Positions 8,134 to 17,349 of a stretch of 64,000 nt of DNA are shown here, in pieces. Below the pieces are notes generated by a model. It saw only the letters and a list, made by a program, of their open reading frames with translations, was not told where the DNA came from and searched no databases. The stretch covers positions 1 through 64,000 of the forward strand of contig JAIOJA010000042.1 in assembly GCA_019912315.1 (NCBI GenBank). The letters are read 5' to 3'. Numbering within the stretch: position 1 is the stretch's first letter; each line of letters starts with the position of its first letter. A program made the position numbers and the translations under genes. This DNA is from Planctomycetota bacterium (GTDB lineage: Bacteria; Planctomycetota; UBA8742; UBA2392).

Positions 8134-9732
8134 CTAGTAGATGCTCTTGCTGATGTCGATGCCTTTGGCGAAGAGTTCGTTGCAGGGGATGATCCTGCCG
8201 TCTCTGAGCAGCTTGATCATTACTTCGCAGACTTCCGGGTCGAACTGGTCGCCGCTGCATCGAGTGAACTCGGCGATCGCTTCGTCCACGTCGAAGTTGC
8301 GGCGGTAACTGCGGTTGCTGGTCATCGCGTCAAAGGCGTCGGCCAGGGCCACAATCCGCGCTGTCTGCGGAATCGCGTCGCCCACCAGACCGTCCGGATA
8401 CCCCAGCCCGTTGTACATTTCGTGATGGTGCTTCACGGCCGCGATCACGCCCGGAATGTTGCCGATGTGACTGAGAATTTCACCGCCGCGCACCGGGTGC
8501 TGGCGGATCACTTTGACCTCTTCGGGTGTCAGGCGCGACGGCTTGGTCAGGATCTTTTCCGCGACACCGATCTTGCCCACGTCATGCAGCAGCGCGCCCA
8601 GGCGCACGTTGTCCAGCGTTTCGGCGTCCAGGGCCATTTCTTCGGCCAGTGTCACCGCAAACGCCGTCACGCGCTCACTGTGACCGTGGGTGTACTGGTC
8701 CTTGGCTTCGATGCTGGTCACCAGCGCGCGCACGCACGAGTAAAACAGCCCTTCCATTTCCTCCAGCATACGAGCGCGCTCGATGGCCACGCCGGCCTGG
8801 CGGCCGATACCGGCCAGCAGTTCCAGGTGATGCTGGTGGAACGGCGCGTCGTTGTCCACGCGGTCAAGGTAGATCGCGCCGATGATGTCCGTGTTGGTGC
8901 GCACCGGCACACACATGGCGCTCTTGATGTGCTTGGAATTGGCGTCGCCGGTTTCCGGGTGTACGGCGTCGCTGATGACGCTGAGACCCTTCTTGACGCT
9001 GTGCAGGATGATCGGGCGGCACAGGGTCAACTCGTCGTCCACGGCACGCAGCAGGCGGGTGCTTCTTGAGGCGCTGCCGTTGCCGTTGCGCTTGCGGCGC
9101 ACGACGACGGGCTCAAGCGTCTTGCTGTCCGGGTCATACATGACCATGAAGCCGCGATCCGGGTCCAGTGTCTCCATGGCCACGTCCATGATGGTGTGGC
9201 AGACACGGTCAAGGCTCTCCTGCGTGTAGACCAGCGTCCCGACGTGGTAGATCGTTTGCAGCGCCTTGCGGGTGCGCTCCAGCATTTCGTGGTCGTTCGC
9301 AGCGGAGGGCGCGCCTTCTTTGGCGGTGTCTTCGAAGGTGAAGCTGCCGTCTTCGAAGTTTGCCTCGACACGAATGCTGGCGGTCTTGCTTTCGACCTCC
9401 ATGAGTCCGCTGTGCGCGGCGACCTTGTTGCTGGCCGTGTCGCTGACGCTGAACTGGAACTCGATGCTGCTGGCGACGATGCGGTCGCCGTTGTGAAGGA
9501 TCTTGCTGGCGACTTTCTTGCCGTTCACGCTGGTGCCGGCGCTGCTTTGGAGGTCCGTCAGCAGGTAAAAGCTGCCCTTGCCCTCAATGGCGAAGTGCAT
9601 CCGACTGAAGCTGTCGTCCTCAAAGCGCTCATCGCACGACGGCGAGCGCCCGAACGACACGCGCCCACTGAGGGGAAGTGTCAGACGCTGCCCATCGCGG
9701 GAGCCACCACGGATGATGAGGCTTGCTTTCAT
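8134..9732 (-). CDS. FHA-GAF-HD-GYP signalling protein
   Basis: 532 residues, no membrane segment. An FHA phosphothreonine-binding domain occupies about 1-100 (motifs VSFGRSPSCDE, SFSRMHFAI, SSAGTSVNGKK). A GAF sensory domain spans about 155-325 (DPDRGFMVMYD, MCVPVRTNTDIIGAIYLD). An HD-GYP domain occupies about 335-510, with HSERVTAFAV, LLHDVGKIG, HPVRGGEIL and HHHEMYNGLGYPDGL, keeping the metal ligands and GYP signature. HD-GYP domains hydrolyse cyclic di-GMP to GMP. The FHA head implies that it docks to, or is gated by, a Ser/Thr-phosphorylated partner. The start at 9732 is the first ATG preceding the FHA fold. Confidence 0.9.
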   Translation of the reverse strand: MKASLIIRGGSRDGQRLTLPLSGRVSFGRSPSCDERFEDDSFSRMHFAIEGKGSFYLLTDLQSSAGTSVNGKKVASKILHNGDRIVASSIEFQFSVSDTASNKVAAHSGLMEVESKTASIRVEANFEDGSFTFEDTAKEGAPSAANDHEMLERTRKALQTIYHVGTLVYTQESLDRVCHTIMDVAMETLDPDRGFMVMYDPDSKTLEPVVVRRKRNGNGSASRSTRLLRAVDDELTLCRPIILHSVKKGLSVISDAVHPETGDANSKHIKSAMCVPVRTNTDIIGAIYLDRVDNDAPFHQHHLELLAGIGRQAGVAIERARMLEEMEGLFYSCVRALVTSIEAKDQYTHGHSERVTAFAVTLAEEMALDAETLDNVRLGALLHDVGKIGVAEKILTKPSRLTPEEVKVIRQHPVRGGEILSHIGNIPGVIAAVKHHHEMYNGLGYPDGLVGDAIPQTARIVALADAFDAMTSNRSYRRNFDVDEAIAEFTRCSGDQFDPEVCEVMIKLLRDGRIIPCNELFAKGIDISKSIY

Positions 9733-9961
9733 GCGTGTCCCGATGCGAAATCTTGAGGCTGTTCTTGTAACGACTCAGGCGGCGCCATGTTTCCATCGGC
9801 ACTGCCTAATGAACAACTGGTTAAAACTATAACAAAATGGCCCAATACCAACGGTCATTTGTGGACGAAACCGGGCATGCCACTTTTTTACGCGGCCGGG
9901 TTCAAGTGGCCCCCCTGTTTCGGGCTTGCGTCAGCGGGACTACAGCGTTTGATTCAATGCC

Positions 9962-10960
9962 ATGGGCTATGACGACCGCGACTACTTTCAAAGCAAGCCC
10001 AGGTTCGAGTTTTCGTCCGGGCTTCACGGGGGCACCAAGGCGCTGATGATCGCGCTGATTGCCGCGTTTATCGGCGGGCTGGTGCTGGGAGACACCACGG
10101 AATTCGCCTCGGACAAGTTCTGGTTGGCCGTCTATTTGCCTGTGGATAAGCAGCAGCTTGCCTACCGCCTGTTCGTGCTGGCGCCACACAACATCATTCC
10201 CGTGCGCGAGGCCTTTGAGCCCGGACACTGGAAACTGTTGACCCACTGGCTGGTCGCGCCAACCCTGATATCGGCCGTCGTGGAGGTCATATTCGTCTAC
10301 TTTGTGGGGCGAATGATCGAGCGCCTGTTTGGCACGCGGCGCTTTCTGGTGCTGTTCATCGGCGGCGCGGTGTTTGCGGGGCTGATGGCGTCGCTGGCGG
10401 ACCCGTGGATTGTCGGCGGGCGCATCAGCGTGATCATGGGTGCGACGGGCGGGCTGATTGCTGGCTACATGACGACGGTGTGGATCGCGCCGCGGCAGAA
10501 ATCCGTGTTCGGCTGGCCATTGCGAAATGTGGTGCTGGGAGTGACGGGGGCGATCTGCCTGGTCAGCGTGCTGATGGGCGTGTTCGGCGGGGGCGAGTTT
10601 GCCGCGCTTAGCCCGACCCAGCCGATCTGGGGGGCGGTGTTCGGCGCGGGCTACATGTTGGTTGCCAGAAAGCGCGGGCGCGTACCCGCCATCGCGGGCG
10701 GCTTCCAGCAGGACGAGCAACTCGAAGAGTGGCAGAAGCAGGGTTATCTGCACGACTACAAAGAATCCGAGTTTGACGAAAAGAAGTTCAAGGCGGTCGC
10801 CGACAAACAGCGCGACGAGGAATTGACGAACGCCAAACAGCGTCGCGGGGATCAGGAAAAGCTAGACGCAATCCTTGAGAAGATCAGCCAGAGCGGCATC
10901 AGCAGCCTGACCCGCAAGGAAAAGAAATTCCTGGACGAGCAAAGCAAGAAGGGCAAGTGA
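9962..10960 (+). CDS. rhomboid-like membrane protein, probably catalytically dead
   Basis: 332 residues with six or so hydrophobic helices between about 25 and 245 and a charged coiled tail (about 250-332). Rhomboid landmarks are WKLLTHWLVA, GRMIERLFGTRRFLVLF and VIMGATGGLIAGYM. The active GxSG serine motif here reads GATG, so Thr replaces Ser. The helix that should carry the catalytic His (usual H-x-x-G-G) reads QPIWGAVFGAGYM, without His. It is therefore better called a pseudoprotease. The tail ends in LTRKEKKFLDEQSKK, like the small C-terminal domain seen on other rhomboid-like proteins. The tail may bind a partner. Confidence 0.78.
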   Translation: MGYDDRDYFQSKPRFEFSSGLHGGTKALMIALIAAFIGGLVLGDTTEFASDKFWLAVYLPVDKQQLAYRLFVLAPHNIIPVREAFEPGHWKLLTHWLVAPTLISAVVEVIFVYFVGRMIERLFGTRRFLVLFIGGAVFAGLMASLADPWIVGGRISVIMGATGGLIAGYMTTVWIAPRQKSVFGWPLRNVVLGVTGAICLVSVLMGVFGGGEFAALSPTQPIWGAVFGAGYMLVARKRGRVPAIAGGFQQDEQLEEWQKQGYLHDYKESEFDEKKFKAVADKQRDEELTNAKQRRGDQEKLDAILEKISQSGISSLTRKEKKFLDEQSKKGK

Positions 10961-11008
10961 GCAAAGTTTGCCACTCGCTGAACCGTTTGCCACGCGTAGA
11001 GTAAGGCG

Positions 11009-12361
<1,353 letters not shown>

Positions 12362-12403
12362 CCCCGTTGCCACCCGAATTCGTTCCGCTAAAAGAGCGCA
12401 CCT

Positions 12404-14452
12404 ATGATGAAAGCGACCTGGCAGTGGATTGACAGCTACGTGGGCTGCGGGCTCGACGCGAACGCCATCGCGGAAAAGCTGACCATGGCAGGCACGGAGG
12501 TCGAAAAATCCGAGCCTGTGGGCGACGACGTTCGCTACACGCTCGAGGTCACCAGCAACCGGACAGACTGCCTGTCGATCATCGGGCTCGCGCGCGAATT
12601 GGCGGCCTGCGTCGGCAAGACCGTGCAGCACCCGAAGGTCGAGTACAAAACGACAGGCAAGGCGAGCGAAGTCAGCAGCGTCGAGATCGAGCCGGACGCG
12701 CTGGCGGCCTGCCCGTATTATTCCGCGCGGGTCATACGCAACGTCAAGGTCGCCGAGTCGCCCGCCTGGCTGAAGAAGCGTCTGGAAGCGATCGGGTTGC
12801 GACCGATCAACAACATCGTGGACATCACGAATTTCGTGCTGTTTGAAACAGGCCAGCCACTGCACGCCTTCGACCTGAACAAGCTGAGCGGCAAGCGCGT
12901 CGTCGTGCGCATGGCAAAAGCCAATGAGCCGTTCAAGCCTGTCGTAGGTGAAGGCGAGAGCATCAGGCTTTCCACCGACGACCTCGTGATCGCTGACGAT
13001 GAGAGGCCGCAGGCTGTTGGCGGCGTAATGGGGGGCTCCGACAGCGGCGTGACGAACCAGACGACGGATGTCTTGCTTGAAAGCGCCTACTTCAACCCGG
13101 CGAACATCAAGGCAACAGGCCGCCGCCTGAAGCTGGAGAGCGATTCAAGCTATCGCTTCGAGCGCGACGTCGACCAGGGCGGCGTGTTGCACGCCAGCAA
13201 TCGCGCGGCGCAACTGATCGCCGAAATCGCGGGCGGTGAAGTGCTTGCAGGTGTGCTGGAAGCCGGCGAACTGAAAACCCAAACGCGCAAGCTGAGCGTC
13301 TCGCCGCGTGATGTCGCGCGCGTGATGGGCATTGACGTGTCAAGTGACGCGATTGCAGGCATCTGCCGCGGGCTGGACCTCGAAGTCAAACGAGAGGGCG
13401 GCAGCGTGACGGTCGGTGTCCCCAGCTTCCGGCGTGACCTTGAACGCACGATTGATCTGGTTGAGGAGGTCGCTCGGGTAAACGGGCTCGAACAAATTCC
13501 GAACGACCTGCGCATGACTGTTCAGACCGCCAACCCCAGTCGGCGACAGCGTGTGCGCAAACTGGTCGCGCGCACCTTGCAGGGTTTCGGCTTCAGCGAA
13601 GCGCTGACAGATACTTTCGTTACCGCAAAGACCGCGCTCAGCGAGTTCAGTGCGTTCGCGGAATCAGCCGTTCGCATCGAAGCCCGCAACCCGGTAAATG
13701 CCGAAACGCCGGCCCTGCGCCGCAACCTGGTCGGCAGCCTGTTGAATGCGCTGTCGGTCAACCAGCGACAGGGCCGTGAGCACGTGCATCTGTATGAGAT
13801 TGCCAATGTCTTTCACCCGGCTGTTGACAGGTCAAGCAGCGCGGCCTGGACCGCGCTCAGCGGCGAACGCGAAGTCGTTGCGCTGCTGGGGCACGACTTC
13901 TTCGATGTGAAGGGCGCGGTGGAGAGTCTGCTGGAAACCTTGCGCAGTGAGCGTTCTCTTGCCACAAAACCAATCACCCACGAAGTGCTGGCGGAAGGAC
14001 GCGCAGCCCGGCTAAGTCTTGGCGGTCGCGATCTTGGCTTCATCGCCGAGCCGGCTGCGAAGACCTGCAAGGACTATGAAGTAGAAGGCGTTTGCGCGTT
14101 CGCCGAGCTTGACTTCGAAATGCTGGTGGACGTCTGGCAACCTGTACCGACGCTGGTTGACCTGCCGAAATTCCCGACAGCCGAGCGTGACCTCGCGTTT
14201 GTGCTGGATGCCGGTGTCACCTGGACGCAGGTCGAAAACACGGCCCGGCAGGCCGCCGACAGAACTTTGCGCGCGATTGAGCTGTTTGACGAATTCACCG
14301 GCAAGCAGATCGGCGCCGGGCGGAAGAGCCTCGCTTTTCGTCTGTATTTCAGGCACGACGATCACACCCTGAAAAGCGAAGAGATTTCCGCACAGATGGA
14401 CGCGGTGGTCAAAGCAATTACCGAGAAGTTGCACGGCGAACATCGCGGCTAG
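12404..14452 (+). CDS. pheT: phenylalanyl-tRNA synthetase beta subunit, short form
   Basis: 682 residues against about 790 in typical bacterial PheT. It starts MMKATWQWIDSYVG (ATG 12404 or 12407) and passes directly from GTEVEK to YTLEVTSNRTDCLSIIG. The EMAP-type OB tRNA-binding domain normally found at about 40-150 is therefore missing. The B3/B4 editing region follows, then the catalytic-core-like domain with RLKLESDSSYRFERDVD and the C-terminal anticodon-binding FDX-ACB domain (LPKFPTAERDLAFV to the end). It pairs with PheS to charge tRNA-Phe and the editing domain removes mischarged Tyr. No pheS is adjacent in the window. Confidence 0.95.
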   Translation: MMKATWQWIDSYVGCGLDANAIAEKLTMAGTEVEKSEPVGDDVRYTLEVTSNRTDCLSIIGLARELAACVGKTVQHPKVEYKTTGKASEVSSVEIEPDALAACPYYSARVIRNVKVAESPAWLKKRLEAIGLRPINNIVDITNFVLFETGQPLHAFDLNKLSGKRVVVRMAKANEPFKPVVGEGESIRLSTDDLVIADDERPQAVGGVMGGSDSGVTNQTTDVLLESAYFNPANIKATGRRLKLESDSSYRFERDVDQGGVLHASNRAAQLIAEIAGGEVLAGVLEAGELKTQTRKLSVSPRDVARVMGIDVSSDAIAGICRGLDLEVKREGGSVTVGVPSFRRDLERTIDLVEEVARVNGLEQIPNDLRMTVQTANPSRRQRVRKLVARTLQGFGFSEALTDTFVTAKTALSEFSAFAESAVRIEARNPVNAETPALRRNLVGSLLNALSVNQRQGREHVHLYEIANVFHPAVDRSSSAAWTALSGEREVVALLGHDFFDVKGAVESLLETLRSERSLATKPITHEVLAEGRAARLSLGGRDLGFIAEPAAKTCKDYEVEGVCAFAELDFEMLVDVWQPVPTLVDLPKFPTAERDLAFVLDAGVTWTQVENTARQAADRTLRAIELFDEFTGKQIGAGRKSLAFRLYFRHDDHTLKSEEISAQMDAVVKAITEKLHGEHRG

Positions 14453-14458
14453 CCTTCC

Positions 14459-14635
14459 GAACAGCAAATAACCAATATCCAATAACCAGTTACCAATTGG
14501 GGTTTGACTGTGGCGATGGATGGGAAAGAACCGCCTGACATCGTGGAGCGCACATTCCATCTGGGGCGGCGCGTGGATGCGCTTTGCAGGCATCTTCGCG
14601 AGAACTGGTTCTTGGATGTTGGTTATTTGCTGTTC
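14459..14635. mobile_element. 177-bp element with 33-bp inverted heptamer-repeat ends (element A)
   Basis: Left end 14459-14491 and right end 14603-14635 are inverted copies matching at 31 of 33 bases. Both consist of degenerate 7-base units of the AATAACC / AATATCC type. The interior encodes the first part of a four-helix-bundle protein (see 14516-14659). It begins six bases after the pheT stop. The arrangement is that of an internally deleted, MITE-like derivative of the type seen intact at 16894-17349. No target duplication is visible. Confidence 0.7.
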
Positions 14636-14659
14636 AACCCACGCACAAAGACAGAATAG
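14516..14659 (+). pseudogene. N-terminal remnant of a four-helix-bundle (23S rRNA IVS-type) protein
   Basis: A 47-codon frame (ATG 14516; GTG at 14510 is an alternative) encodes MDGKEPPDIVERTFHLGRRV and then DALCRHLREN. This resembles the start of the four-helix-bundle / 23S intervening-sequence protein family ('DIxERTFxFAxRVVxLCxxL'). After about 29 residues the frame enters the right inverted repeat (WFLDVGYLLF) and stops 22 codons later. Helices 2-4 are absent, so the gene is truncated. Identification rests on one helix and is tentative. Confidence 0.5.
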
Positions 14660-14665
14660 ATATTC

Positions 14666-16147
14666 ATGCTTGGCGTTCTGACGCATCCGCAGTTGATCCA
14701 CGACTGGTTCACGACCACGCTGCTGCGCTGGTCGCACGGACTTGTCATCTATGATCAGTGGCTGATCAGCGGCGACGGCATCACCGCCTACGAGCACGCC
14801 AGCGGCGGCGAGGTGCTGCTGGACTTCTATTATCTGTGCTACCTGATCGCTTTCATCGGCGTGCTGTTTTTCTTCAACCGCTACCGCAAACAGGGCTGGC
14901 TGAAGATCAAACCGCACGTGCCGTACGACGTGTTGCTGCTGACCATGATCGGCGTGCTGGTCGGGGCCAAGACGGCCTACATCTTCATTTACAACCCTGA
15001 CTTCTACTTCGGTGATCCGCCTTACGGGCCGGTGAACGCGGAAGACATGCTGCGGCGCATCTTCCTGAACTGGTCGGGCATGGCCAGCCACGGCGCGGCC
15101 TTCGGCGTGCTGACCATGGCGCTGCTGTGGTGGCTTAAGGGACGCCCGAAGATTCCCATCGCGCACATCGGCGATATCGGGGGCATCTCGGCGGCCTTCG
15201 GCGCGATCTGGATCAGGCTGGCGAACTTCATGAACGCGGAGTTGTACGGGCGCGCGGCGTCGGCGGACCTGCCCTGGGCGATGCGCTTTCCCGTGCGCAG
15301 CGGCAAGGGTAACCCCGTTGTGTTTCGCGACGGCACGTTGTGGGAGCGCATGCCGAAGCCCGAAGACCCCGCGCAGGTGGAGGCCTGGCTGAAGGCGTTG
15401 CATGAAAGCAACCCCGGCGGCGTGATCGAGCAGACGGACACGGTGCTCTTCAGAAATCCCGACGCCTACCTGCAAGGCTATGAGCTTGCGGCGCACACGG
15501 CGGACGGGCTGAAGATCGTGGACCCGCCGCCGGCGAACGCGATTCACATTGGTGATCCGTTCACCGTGGTGACCACGCCGCGGCACCCCAGCCAGCTCTA
15601 CCAGATGCTGCTTGAGGGGCTGGTTGTTTTTGTCGTACTGATACTGCTGCGCAAGCGCGTGAAGCGCGCGGGGATGATCGCGGCGGCGTTCTGGATTCTG
15701 TATCCGCTGGCGCGATTCATCGGCGAGTTCTGGCGCCAGCCGGACGTGCAGTTCCAGGAGCAGGGCAACACACTGGGCACAGTCTTTCTCGGGCTCAGCA
15801 TGGGGCAGGTGCTGTCGCTGGTGATGGCGAGCTTCGGCGCTGCCCTGATGCTCTACTTCTGGCGCAAAGGGCGGATCATCGCGGACCAGAAAATGTGGCC
15901 GCCGGACAAGGACGAGACCGCACCCGCGGAAGACAAGCCGAAGGTGCTGACCGTGCCATTTGAAAAGGGCATGGGGGGCAGCACAGGCGCCGGCGAGATT
16001 GCCGGGCTGAGCGATCTGCGCGCCGCCCTGACCGAGCAGGAAAAGCAGTGGGACAGGGACAGCGAACAGGGAATCCAGCGCGAAGCACAGGAGACGGAGA
16101 ATGACCCAGACGACGACAAGCCCGCAAAGCCTGAACGAGGCGATTGA
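14666..16147 (+). CDS. lgt: prolipoprotein diacylglyceryl transferase, extended form
   Basis: 493 residues against about 290 in E. coli. It transfers the diacylglyceryl group from phosphatidylglycerol to the lipobox Cys of prolipoproteins in the inner membrane. Family landmarks are WSGMASHGAAFG near 133, the signature RLANFMNAELYGR near 190 and HPSQLYQMLLEG near 310. Several transmembrane helices are clear. Extra length comes from an insert of about 80 residues between the Lgt signature and the HPSQLY motif (about 205-290), and from a charged cytoplasmic tail of about 90 residues (KDETAPAEDKPK to the end). The insert side is probably periplasmic. The last 47 bases overlap the next gene. Many lipoboxes in this window are its potential substrates. 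Confidence 0.93.
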   Translation: MLGVLTHPQLIHDWFTTTLLRWSHGLVIYDQWLISGDGITAYEHASGGEVLLDFYYLCYLIAFIGVLFFFNRYRKQGWLKIKPHVPYDVLLLTMIGVLVGAKTAYIFIYNPDFYFGDPPYGPVNAEDMLRRIFLNWSGMASHGAAFGVLTMALLWWLKGRPKIPIAHIGDIGGISAAFGAIWIRLANFMNAELYGRAASADLPWAMRFPVRSGKGNPVVFRDGTLWERMPKPEDPAQVEAWLKALHESNPGGVIEQTDTVLFRNPDAYLQGYELAAHTADGLKIVDPPPANAIHIGDPFTVVTTPRHPSQLYQMLLEGLVVFVVLILLRKRVKRAGMIAAAFWILYPLARFIGEFWRQPDVQFQEQGNTLGTVFLGLSMGQVLSLVMASFGAALMLYFWRKGRIIADQKMWPPDKDETAPAEDKPKVLTVPFEKGMGGSTGAGEIAGLSDLRAALTEQEKQWDRDSEQGIQREAQETENDPDDDKPAKPERGD

Positions 16148-16895
16148 GAAACACATCCGCCCCGACACTTTCCCGCTCGGTATCAAGATGGTTGAGCGCG
16201 AAGCGGACATTCCCGAAAAGGCAAAGCGCCCCGGGCGCGATATGCAGATCGACAGCGCCCTGTGCCAGGGCATGGGGATCGCCCGCCACTACGGCTGGAC
16301 GATTGCCGTCAGCCGCGCAGACATCTCATGCCCGATCGGCGCGACGCTGTTCGGGCTGCAACCGAAGGTCGAGCATTTCACACAGGGGCACTGCTGCGCC
16401 GGCATGTACACAAAAGATGCCGCTGCGGGTGCCAAAACCGAGGCCGCCGCGCCGTGCTTCGATTTTGGCAAGTACTACGCGATGGTAACCGGGCCATTGA
16501 GCCGCATCGACTTCGAGCCTGACGTCGTGCTCACGTTCGGCAATGCAGCCCAGGTCATGCGCATGGTTACCGGCGCGCTATGGGAGAGTGGGGGGTACAT
16601 CCACTCGAAATTCAGCGGAAGAACCGATTGCGCGGACGAAGTGATTGAGACCATGCAGACGGGCAAGCCGCAGGTGATATTGCCGTGTTATGGCGACCGC
16701 ATTTTCGCGCAAACACAGGACCACGAAATGGCGTTCAGTTTCCCCTGGAGCTTTGCGGATACCCTCGTGGAAGGACTCGAAGGCACCCACAAGGGTGGCG
16801 TGCGCTACCCGATTCCGCAGTATTTGAAGTATTCAGGCAAGTTCCCGCCGAGCTACGAAGAGTTGCGCAAGTATTGGCCGGGGAACGACAGCTGA
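16101..16895 (+). CDS. DUF169 family protein
   Basis: 264 residues, soluble. The sequence fits the uncharacterised DUF169 family (COG2043). It has an N-terminal 'IKMVERE' strand, Cys-containing motifs DSALCQGMGIARHYGW and ADISCPIGATLFG, then QGHCCAGMYTKD, PDVVLTFGNAAQVMRM and SKFSGRTDCADEVIETM. The repeated conserved Cys residues suggest a metal or redox cofactor, but none is established. The ATG at 16101 lies within the lgt tail (47-base overlap) behind an ACAGGAGACGGAG ribosome binding site. Its TGA stop lies at the edge of the left inverted array of element B. Confidence 0.8.
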   Translation: MTQTTTSPQSLNEAIEKHIRPDTFPLGIKMVEREADIPEKAKRPGRDMQIDSALCQGMGIARHYGWTIAVSRADISCPIGATLFGLQPKVEHFTQGHCCAGMYTKDAAAGAKTEAAAPCFDFGKYYAMVTGPLSRIDFEPDVVLTFGNAAQVMRMVTGALWESGGYIHSKFSGRTDCADEVIETMQTGKPQVILPCYGDRIFAQTQDHEMAFSFPWSFADTLVEGLEGTHKGGVRYPIPQYLKYSGKFPPSYEELRKYWPGNDS

Positions 16896-17349
16896 TAGTT
16901 GGTGGTTGATAGTTGATAGGGAACAGCGTGGAACCGAACGTCGAAAAGGGGTCTCTGGAAGAGTTGCTCGTTTGGCAGCGGGCAATGGACCTCGTTGATG
17001 CGGTGTACCGGCACACCGCTCGTTGGCCGAAGGAGGAAGTGTTTGGGTTGACGAATCAAGTTCGTCGAGCCTCGGTGTCGGTGTCGTCCAACATCGCGGA
17101 AGAGCACGGTCGCAAGCAAGCCGGCGACTTCGTTCGCTTTCTCTCGATCGCCTACGGTTCGCTGATGGAGGTAAAAACGCAGCTTCTCATCGGACAAAGA
17201 CAGTCGTTCAGCGGCAAAGAGGCCACCCGAGCACTGTTGGCGGTTCTCGATGAGGTGGCAAGAATGTTGAACGGACTCCGCAAAGCAATTCAAGCACGCA
17301 AAAAGTAGGGCTGTGCCTACCAACTACCAACCACCAACTACCAACTACC
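16894..17349 (+). mobile_element. inverted heptamer-array element carrying a four-helix-bundle gene (element B)
   Basis: Left arm 16894-16922 and right arm about 17311-17349 are inverted degenerate arrays of the 7-base word CTACCAA (left arm on the complementary strand). The aligned core, G(A/G)TAGTTGGTGGTTG(A/G)TAG, is shared. They enclose one complete gene with no other content. The left arm overlaps the stop TGA of the DUF169 gene, and the right arm supplies the TAG stop of the convergent acyl-CoA ligase. This is the most complete member of the repeat family in this window. Confidence 0.7.
16928..17308 (+). CDS. four-helix-bundle protein, 23S rRNA intervening-sequence type
   Basis: 126 residues from the GTG at 16928, which has GGGA 6 bases upstream; a TTG at 16913 lies inside the repeat arm and is less likely. 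Family features are LEELLVWQRAMDLVDAVYR in helix 1, the turn FGLTNQVRRASVSVSSNIAE with the conserved R-R-A-x-x-S-x-x-x-N-I-A-E, and FVRFLSIAYGSLMEVKTQLL. Homologues occur inside intervening sequences of 23S rRNA genes, and the fold is shared with the Avd accessory protein of diversity-generating retroelements. No biochemical role is established. No rRNA gene or reverse transcriptase is nearby; it sits alone between inverted repeat arms. Confidence 0.85.
   Translation: MEPNVEKGSLEELLVWQRAMDLVDAVYRHTARWPKEEVFGLTNQVRRASVSVSSNIAEEHGRKQAGDFVRFLSIAYGSLMEVKTQLLIGQRQSFSGKEATRALLAVLDEVARMLNGLRKAIQARKK

Noticed and set aside
9902..10753. 283-codon minus-strand frame opposite the rhomboid-like gene
   Set aside because: It is antisense to a gene with clear membrane helices; the product is compositionally biased without motifs.
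14012..16273. 753-codon minus-strand frame opposite pheT and lgt
   Set aside because: It is antisense to lgt and its product is a His/Arg/Gln-rich low-quality sequence typical of the shadow of a GC-rich gene.
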